Virus record (IMG/VR): IMGVR_UViG_3300036719_002274
Location: 1-64,000 of that record
DNA length: 64,000 nucleotides
DNA from: a virus
Direction: 5' to 3' (one strand)
In this document: in pieces, positions 59,026 through 64,000 of the stretch
How positions within the stretch are numbered: position 1 is the first letter of the stretch
How the letters are laid out: each line of letters begins with the position of its first letter
The notes under the pieces: generated by a model
The model's input: the letters and a program-made list of their open reading frames with translations, nothing else
Told to the model about the DNA's origin: nothing
The model's database searches: none
Made by a program: the position numbers and the translations under genes

Positions 59026-59406
59026 ATGAAAACATTCAAACAATTTATGCTAGAGAGTCAGAATCTATCTGATGAACTATTCCATATGAGAACTCGTTGG
59101 AAAGAAATGGGCGTAGATGTCTATATCCATGCAAGAACAGATGAATTAAATTTATCAACTATTAAGGTAGATAAAGATAAACGTGGACAAGGACTTGGAA
59201 CTACGGTTATGAAGGAAATATTGGATTTTGCACAAAAACATAACTTGAGAGTAACTTTAACACCTTCAAAAGATTTGGGTGCAACATCTGTAGGAAGATT
59301 AGTTAAATTTTATCGAAGTTTTGGGTTTGTACCTAATAAAGGAAGAAATAAAGATTATCGTATAAGTGATACTATGATTTGGACACCAAAAGGGATAAAT
59401 AATTAA
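59026..59406 (+). CDS. Capsid-targeted GNAT acetyltransferase
   Basis: MKTFKQFMLESQ is an internal-protein-type leader with a predicted cleavage site MLE/S. After it a compact GNAT N-acetyltransferase follows: IKVDKDKRGQGLGTTVMKEI, with the acetyl-CoA loop R53-G-Q-G-L-G58, and FYRSFGFVP at 95-103. The domain is complete but short (126 aa in all). The combination suggests an acetyltransferase packaged in the capsid and injected with the DNA to modify a host target. The target is unknown. ORF starts 1 nt after the previous stop. Confidence 0.78.
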   Translation: MKTFKQFMLESQNLSDELFHMRTRWKEMGVDVYIHARTDELNLSTIKVDKDKRGQGLGTTVMKEILDFAQKHNLRVTLTPSKDLGATSVGRLVKFYRSFGFVPNKGRNKDYRISDTMIWTPKGINN

Positions 59407-59407
59407 T

Positions 59408-59968
59408 ATGAAAACTGACATGAGACAAAACGAATTTTACAAGAATTATAAAGAAGTAATTGAAGAAGACTGGAAATCAACTTTAGGTAAAGGTCTTGCA
59501 ATGGGCGCAATAGGAGCATCAACGGCTTTAGGTGGAATGTCTGCACCGCATACTAAAGAAGTAAATAGAAAAGAACTCAGCATCATTGATAATCAAATAA
59601 AACAAAAAATTGATAACCTTATACAGGCTATTGCACAACAAGAATCAGGGCATTTAAATAACCCTAATTATGCCGTTGGTGATAATGGTAGAGCATTTGG
59701 AAAATATCAAATACATGTGGAAGTAATTAAAGATGTTAATAAAGTATTTAAAACTAATTATAAACATAAAGATATGTTTGATCCATATAAAGCAGAAAAG
59801 GTTTTAAAATTATATCTAGAACATTATGGTAGAATATTCGTAAAAAAACACAAAAGACTTCCTACAAATAAAGAACTTGCAGCAATATGGAATGGTGGAC
59901 CTAATGGATATAAGAAAAGTAAAGCAAGAATTTATGCAGATAAAGTATTGAAGTTTTTAAATGTATAA
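59408..59968 (+). CDS. Lytic transglycosylase / lysozyme (SLT type)
   Basis: Cleaves peptidoglycan. SLT-type domain from about residue 65: catalytic Glu in AQQESGH (E79), GKYQIH (98-103), and AAIWNGGPNGYKKSKARIYA near the end. The N-terminus MKTDMRQNEFYKNYKEVIEE is followed by a weakly hydrophobic segment (GLAMGAIGASTALGGMSA), which could be a membrane or export element, or part of a packaged leader. Since gp5 lacks a lysozyme, this enzyme may serve entry or lysis. Confidence 0.8.
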   Translation: MKTDMRQNEFYKNYKEVIEEDWKSTLGKGLAMGAIGASTALGGMSAPHTKEVNRKELSIIDNQIKQKIDNLIQAIAQQESGHLNNPNYAVGDNGRAFGKYQIHVEVIKDVNKVFKTNYKHKDMFDPYKAEKVLKLYLEHYGRIFVKKHKRLPTNKELAAIWNGGPNGYKKSKARIYADKVLKFLNV

Positions 59969-60000
59969 TAGGTTACAAACTTTTTAAGGGATTAGACTAA

Positions 60001-60408
60001 ATGATGAAAAAGGAAATAGAATTAGAGATTGTAGCACAAACGCTCTATGCTGAGGCGCGTGGAGAAGGGGAGGAAGGTTTAAGAGCAGTTGGTACGGTTA
60101 TTATGAATCGTTCTAAAACTCACAAACTACCCTTATCCAATGTGTGTCTACAACCTAAAGCTTTTTCTTGTTGGAATTCTGGTAGCACAGATATCCCAAT
60201 TGATGAACCTGATGTCTATGAAATTTGTGTTCAAATAGCTGATGAAATGGTATCAGAATTATTTGAACCTTATCCATTCAAACACATCAATCCAACTAAT
60301 TATATTACTGTAAAATTATACAATTCTAGAAGCTGTCCGACTTGGGCTAAAGATCAAATAGGCGAAGTAGTTGGTAATCACATCTTCTTCGAATTGCAAT
60401 ACTGGTAA
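60001..60408 (+). CDS. Cell-wall hydrolase, SleB (Hydrolase_2) type
   Basis: A 135-residue single-domain hydrolase: LYAEARGEGEEGLRAVGTVI with catalytic Glu 18, VIMNRS, FSCWN near residue 57, and CPTWAKDQ followed by GNHIFFE at the end. These are the conserved motifs of SleB-like cortex or cell-wall hydrolases that many phages use as endolysins. Two adjacent ATG codons (60001, 60004) are possible starts; the only ribosome-binding site is TAAGGGA. Convergent to the terminase gene, which ends 1 nt away. Confidence 0.82.
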   Translation: MMKKEIELEIVAQTLYAEARGEGEEGLRAVGTVIMNRSKTHKLPLSNVCLQPKAFSCWNSGSTDIPIDEPDVYEICVQIADEMVSELFEPYPFKHINPTNYITVKLYNSRSCPTWAKDQIGEVVGNHIFFELQYW

Positions 60409-62118
60409 TTAACGTAATTGATTCTGGTCAAACATACTCCAGCCATCGCATAACATATCTTCCATTTCGATATTAGTTCCCATACCACTTTTAGTACCAA
60501 TAAATACTGGTGTTAATTCATCATCTCCATAACTTCGTTTATATTGATCTAATGCAAAATTAGCATCTTCATCATAATAACCTTTTGAAATTTTTAATGG
60601 TTTACCATTATCATCATATTGAACAACTTCAAATATACTCTCGGCAATTACATTAAATAATGCGAATAATGCCCACACTAAAGCCATTACCCTATCATCA
60701 TAAATACCAGTACTACTTATTTTACTCCAAGTACCATTAGGACGCTTTGTAAAGGTTTCCAACTCTTGAACAGTAGCTACATCATATAAACTTACGGCTT
60801 TAAGTGAATTCATCCAATAACGCATATTAGATACACCATCATACTTAACATTTGTAGAACTAACAATACCCCTTTTCTCATAATCAATAGATTTATCAGA
60901 ACTATAAGAAACAATACGTTCATAATTATAAGGAGCATTTGATAAACCGTTTAATATCTCACCTCCCATATTATTGCGTTCAATTAATAGATATGGCATA
61001 CCCCACTGTTTAGCAATACTGAAAATTTCTCTAGTAAAAGTAGTCGTATCAACATATTTATTATTGTACACGAAGACTTGTTTAATATTCGTAAGATCGG
61101 TAATATCTAAACCTTGAATACAAGATGCCGCACTACCAACACCATCAGCTACGTCAACACCCATTACATAAATCTTCTTAGCATCAGGAGTTTCCCAAAC
61201 TTTATATTCAGGTGAATTAATAATGTCAGGAGTTCGTGTATATGATCTAAGCTCCTTCAAAAAGGCTCCATCAATAGCACTTTCACCAGTTTCCAAGAAC
61301 TTACAATCATATTCTTGATCCCATTTTTGTAAATCACCATTTAAGTCAGAAAGTGCTTGTTTTTTGAAAACAGCATCTCTACCAGGGAATTCATCCCACT
61401 TAATCTTCTCATGATGCCATTCATTTTCGTTACGTTCTGCTCCTGAATAAGCTTTATAAAAGAAGTTACCTGTTCCATTGGCAGTAGAAATCATAATTAC
61501 CTTGGAATTCATAGAAGATGAAATAACAGGTAAAACAGATGTAAAGAATTGTTCTGCCATATGACCTTCAACGTGGGCAGCTTCATCAATCAACAATACA
61601 TTAATAGCAGAACCACGACCAGCAGATGATGCAGTTGTACTTACAAAGATACGACTATCATTACTAAACACCATATTAGTCTTAGCATAGTCTTTAACTC
61701 CGGGTTTTAACCAGTTAGGCAAATATTCATAAGCTGTTCTTACACGACCTAAGATTTCGATAGCTGTCTTTTCCTTGTTAGCGACAATTAAAACACTCTT
61801 ATCCTTCTGGAAACAAGTGTACCAGAGTGCGAAAATAGTAATAATGGTAGATTTACCAATCTGACGAGAAGCTAATAATACAACACGATTATGTTTTGCG
61901 AAGCTTTTAAGTACTCTTTTTTGGGATTTGTACAATTTAATAACTTCTTTACCACGATCCAAGTTTACGATTGTGAAGAAGTTTTCGGCAAAGTAGACAA
62001 TATCTTTTCTAGCTTTGTCTAACATTTTTGTACGTTCAGGTGTCCATTCACACTCATAATTACCTGTAGGAAGGTTCTGATTATTTAAATAAAATTGATT
62101 TGATTCTGTTTTTTCCAT
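60409..62118 (-). CDS. 17: Terminase large subunit gp17
   Basis: DNA-packaging motor and nuclease. Counting from ATG 62118: Walker A SRQIGKS at residues 84-90, Walker B VLLIDEAAH near 174-182, the coupling motif STANG near 211, and the RNase H-like nuclease with MGVDVADGVGSAAS near 322 and LVWALFALF near 520. An ATG at 62139 exists but lies 2 nt after the CTAAATAT late box, so it would not be fully transcribed; ATG 62118 has GAGAG upstream. 569 aa against 610 in T4. Confidence 0.92.
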   Translation of the reverse strand: MEKTESNQFYLNNQNLPTGNYECEWTPERTKMLDKARKDIVYFAENFFTIVNLDRGKEVIKLYKSQKRVLKSFAKHNRVVLLASRQIGKSTIITIFALWYTCFQKDKSVLIVANKEKTAIEILGRVRTAYEYLPNWLKPGVKDYAKTNMVFSNDSRIFVSTTASSAGRGSAINVLLIDEAAHVEGHMAEQFFTSVLPVISSSMNSKVIMISTANGTGNFFYKAYSGAERNENEWHHEKIKWDEFPGRDAVFKKQALSDLNGDLQKWDQEYDCKFLETGESAIDGAFLKELRSYTRTPDIINSPEYKVWETPDAKKIYVMGVDVADGVGSAASCIQGLDITDLTNIKQVFVYNNKYVDTTTFTREIFSIAKQWGMPYLLIERNNMGGEILNGLSNAPYNYERIVSYSSDKSIDYEKRGIVSSTNVKYDGVSNMRYWMNSLKAVSLYDVATVQELETFTKRPNGTWSKISSTGIYDDRVMALVWALFALFNVIAESIFEVVQYDDNGKPLKISKGYYDEDANFALDQYKRSYGDDELTPVFIGTKSGMGTNIEMEDMLCDGWSMFDQNQLR

Positions 62119-62141
62119 TGATTTAACTCTCGTTTTCATAA

Positions 62142-62149
62142 ATATTTAG
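62142..62149 (-). promoter_or_regulatory. Late promoter for terminase gene
   Basis: CTAAATAT (62149-62142), 23 nt before ATG 62118. Its closeness to the upstream ATG decides against that start. Confidence 0.5.
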
Positions 62150-62179
62150 GTAAAGTAAATACAGTTTGCAACTTTTTTT

Positions 62180-62797
62180 ATGAAAACGCTTGAAAATAAA
62201 GAAAAATTAAGAATTTGTCGTCAAAATTGGCGATTAAAAAATAAAGAACATATCAAAAAATATAATAAAAAATATCAAAAAGAACATCCAGAATATTTTA
62301 AGAAATATCAAGATGAGCATTCTGAATATTATAACGAACAAACAAAAGAGTGGAAATTACATAATAAAGAACATATTAAATTATATAATAAAAAGTGGCA
62401 GATAGATAATCCTGATTATCAAAAGAATTATAAAAAGGAACTTCGTAAAAATAATCCAAATTTTAAATTGTATAGTAATATGAGAAGTGTGTTATGGCAA
62501 TTTTTAAAATCTGAAAAAACACTATCCACAAACGAATATCTTTGTTGTACACAAGAACAACTTTGGACTTATTTAGAAACACAATTCAGAGATGGTATGA
62601 CTAGAGAAAATTATGGTTCAATATGGCATGTAGATCATATAATACCACTACAATTCTTTATAGATAATGACCTTATGGATGAAACCAGTAAGAAGATTGC
62701 TTGTCATTATGGTAATTTACAACCGTTATTTGCACAAGAGAACTTTTCAAAAGGCAATAAAATACCAGAAAAGAAGAATTTTAATATTTTTTATTGA
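62180..62797 (+). CDS. HNH homing-type endonuclease, no zinc finger
   Basis: A 205-residue member of the same family as those at 28210, 53793 and 57083. It lacks the N-terminal finger and starts directly with Lys/Asn/Tyr repeats (EHIKKYNKKYQKEHPEYF, KKYQDEHSEYYNEQ...). Then LCCTQEQLWTYLETQF and the core WHVDHIIPLQFF and HYGNLQPLF. It stands between the divergently read terminase and the scaffold-like gene. A run of seven T directly precedes the ATG and no promoter or ribosome-binding site is evident. Confidence 0.85.
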   Translation: MKTLENKEKLRICRQNWRLKNKEHIKKYNKKYQKEHPEYFKKYQDEHSEYYNEQTKEWKLHNKEHIKLYNKKWQIDNPDYQKNYKKELRKNNPNFKLYSNMRSVLWQFLKSEKTLSTNEYLCCTQEQLWTYLETQFRDGMTRENYGSIWHVDHIIPLQFFIDNDLMDETSKKIACHYGNLQPLFAQENFSKGNKIPEKKNFNIFY

Positions 62798-62814
62798 AAT
62801 GATTATAGAAAATA

Positions 62815-62822
62815 CTAAATAT
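62815..62822 (+). promoter_or_regulatory. Late promoter (CTAAATAT)
   Basis: CTAAATATTTGAAG on the plus strand, 25 nt before the ATG at 62848; ATAGGAG follows as ribosome-binding site. Confidence 0.5.
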
Positions 62823-62847
62823 TTGAAGAAATAGGAGAAAACAATTT

Positions 62848-63720
62848 ATGGACAAAAATAATGACGCATTGGCAGCAGCTTATGGATTAGTATTAGAAAG
62901 TAAAGATAGTACTACAGTTGGTAATCTTAAAGTCGGACAAACATTTGATGGTGCCGATAAGAAAGCCAAGGACGAAACAACGAAGAATGTAAAGCTAGAC
63001 AAGCCTGTAGCTGGACCTTCCCAAGGCGACTCAACGGTTGCTGATGGTAAAGGTAAGCCATTGAAGAAGGCTGAGAAGAAGGTTGAAGAGAATAAGGGAA
63101 TCCCAACCACATTTGATAAACTTTACGCTTCTGTCTTAAATGAAGAAGAAGGTTTGGGTGATATTGCTCCATCAACTGATATCGAAGATTCTTCATTTGA
63201 TGAAGATACTGGTGACTTTCCAGAAGGCGAACTTGAAGATGAAGAAGGTCTTGGAGAAGAGGGTGCCGAAGGTTTTGATGCAGTCGCAGCTTTCAGTGAA
63301 TTAGCAGCCGCTATTCAGGGTATTGCTGACAAACTTGCTGGTAGTTCTCCTATGGGCGAAGAAGGTCTTGGAGAAGAAGATGAGTTTGGTGCAGAAGGTG
63401 GAGAAGAAGGAACCGAAGAGGATTTTGGTGCAGAACCTACCGCTGAAACACCTTTCAAGGAATCCGCATCAATTGGTAAAATCCCTGCTCCTACAACCCC
63501 AAAGGTTGCTAAGAAGACATCATTTAACCCAAAGATGACAAAGACTCCTAAGAACAGTATTGGTAAGTCTGGTGCTGGTAAAGCTGGTCTTCCCGCTGGT
63601 AAAGATCGTTCAGGAACACTTTCAAAGGCTCCTGCAACCAAGTTTGGCCCTAAGATGAGTCAAACTGTTGGTGGTGCTGGACCAATCGCCAAGGGTGGTA
63701 ACGAATCCTTAATTAAGTAA
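62848..63720 (+). CDS. Acidic prohead core or packaged protein (290 aa)
   Basis: A 290-residue, charge-segmented protein: Lys-rich residues 35-85, a very acidic Glu/Gly middle with EEGLGE repeated (near 97, 130 and 173), and a basic Lys/Ser/Gly C-terminus (KMTKTPKNSIGKSGAGKAGL). LVLES near residue 14 and TFDKLYASVLNEEE near 88 both look like prohead-protease sites. Such composition is typical of scaffold/core or internal head proteins in T4-like phages. Late promoter and ATAGGAG upstream, terminator downstream. The exact role is inferred. Confidence 0.65.
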   Translation: MDKNNDALAAAYGLVLESKDSTTVGNLKVGQTFDGADKKAKDETTKNVKLDKPVAGPSQGDSTVADGKGKPLKKAEKKVEENKGIPTTFDKLYASVLNEEEGLGDIAPSTDIEDSSFDEDTGDFPEGELEDEEGLGEEGAEGFDAVAAFSELAAAIQGIADKLAGSSPMGEEGLGEEDEFGAEGGEEGTEEDFGAEPTAETPFKESASIGKIPAPTTPKVAKKTSFNPKMTKTPKNSIGKSGAGKAGLPAGKDRSGTLSKAPATKFGPKMSQTVGGAGPIAKGGNESLIK

Positions 63721-63748
63721 AAAACAAATTAAAAACAAATGTTTTAAG

Positions 63749-63773
63749 CCCCACAATAAATGTGGGGTTTTTT
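63749..63773 (+). terminator. Rho-independent terminator
   Basis: CCCCACA (63749-63755), 5-nt loop, TGTGGGG (63761-63767), six T. It ends the unit of the gene at 62848. Confidence 0.9.
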
Positions 63774-63798
63774 GTTGGTGGAATTCTGACCACACAAT

Positions 63799-63806
63799 GA
63801 TAAATA
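63799..63806 (+). promoter_or_regulatory. Late promoter (GATAAATA)
   Basis: GATAAATA followed by 7 nt (CTTATAC) and the ATG at 63814; no ribosome-binding site. Confidence 0.55.
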
Positions 63807-63813
63807 CTTATAC

Positions 63814-64000
63814 ATGAAAACATTTTCCGAATTTATCAACGAATCAGCCATAGACTTACCAAAAAATAGTCTCGATCCTACAGTCTTCGATTTCTTTGAT
63901 GATAGATTACCTGTACTTAAAGCTGGTATTAAATACCAAATAGCCAAAGATGTTGACGTTATCGAAGAAATTCTTCATATAAAAAGATTCTATATCGTAG
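63814..64000 (+). CDS. Putative capsid-targeted protein, N-terminal part
   Basis: It starts MKTFSEFINESAIDL, the third clear MKTF-x-x-F leader with a predicted site INE/S. After a short linker, NSLDPTVFDFFDDRLPVLK and DVDVIEEILHIKRFYIV follow before the window ends. The 'LDP-x-VF ... i-e-I-L' arrangement reminds me of the start of a nucleotidyltransferase-like protein of marine T4-like phages, but the diagnostic GS...DxD lies beyond the edge. Leaderless late promoter spacing. Function undecided. Confidence 0.65.
   Translation, partial: MKTFSEFINESAIDLPKNSLDPTVFDFFDDRLPVLKAGIKYQIAKDVDVIEEILHIKRFYIV

Noticed and set aside
62119-62139. Terminase start at 62139
   Set aside because: Only 2 nt separate it from the late promoter box, so it would lie at or before the transcription start.
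62880-63641. Minus-strand open frames opposite the acidic core-type protein
   Set aside because: They arise from the biased Glu/Gly/Lys codons of the plus-strand gene; no start signals were found and the plus-strand gene has promoter, ribosome-binding site and terminator.
1-64000. Prophage, integrase or attachment site
   Set aside because: No recombinase, repressor or host-type gene was seen; the full set of T4-like replication and late-sigma genes fits a virulent phage.

Overview
The window is a 64 kb piece of an AT-rich, T4-like tailed phage genome (contractile-tail myovirus). It carries most of the T4 replication-recombination core: primase gp61, UvsY/UvsW, late sigma gp55, gp47/gp46, DNA polymerase gp43, UvsX, helicase gp41, SSB gp32 and clamp gp45. 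It also carries the T4 tail and packaging core: sheath gp18, tube gp19, gp53, gp5/gp27-like hub, gp26-like chaperone, tape measure and terminase gp17. No tRNA, integrase or CRISPR array was seen. Promoters of T4 late type ([T/C/G][A/T]AAATA) precede structural and homing genes, which fits the gp55 gene. The host cannot be told from the sequence.

Layout. 1-2023 (minus): small unknowns and a dCMP deaminase. 2104-3587 (plus): a putative packaged protein and primase. 3577-10287 (minus): a late cluster of Pro/Ala-rich proteins with short, possibly cleavable N-termini, unknowns, and a GIY-YIG/HNH pair. 7280-7589 is non-coding, with a pyrimidine tract and helically phased AGCTTTATA repeats. 10342-14577 (plus): uvsY-, uvsW-, gp55- and gp47-like genes. 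14577-20137: seven glycosyltransferase- and methyltransferase-like genes. 20176-25383: GMP reductase-like, ThyX, MazG-like and gp46 genes. 25380-28217: dTMP kinase and two glycosyltransferases. 28210-29100: an HNH gene and a candidate structured RNA. 29103-39488: polymerase to clamp. 39522-44710: gp5-like hub region (plus). 44707-58400 (minus): baseplate, tape measure, chaperone, tube and sheath genes, interrupted by HNH genes. 58446-60408 (plus): packaged-protein candidates and two lysis-type enzymes. 60409-62118 (minus): terminase. 62180-64000 (plus): HNH, a scaffold-like protein and another packaged-protein candidate cut by the window end.

Four features stand out. (1) At least ten proteins begin with a short leader ending in a hydrophobic-X-Glu site, like the capsid-targeting sequences of T4 internal proteins; one is fused to a GNAT acetyltransferase. 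(2) A T TTT TTT slippery site joins the gp26-like gene to a start-less -1 frame just before the tape-measure gene, the layout of a tail-assembly chaperone programmed frameshift. (3) Early promoters share TTGNNN-N16-TANNNT, and in many replication genes the start codon lies only 5-7 nt after the -10 box, so the messages should be leaderless; several late promoters show the same spacing. (4) A 66-nt three-way-junction RNA candidate has its own late promoter and T-tract.

All assignments come from reading motifs, synteny and translation by eye; no database search was run.
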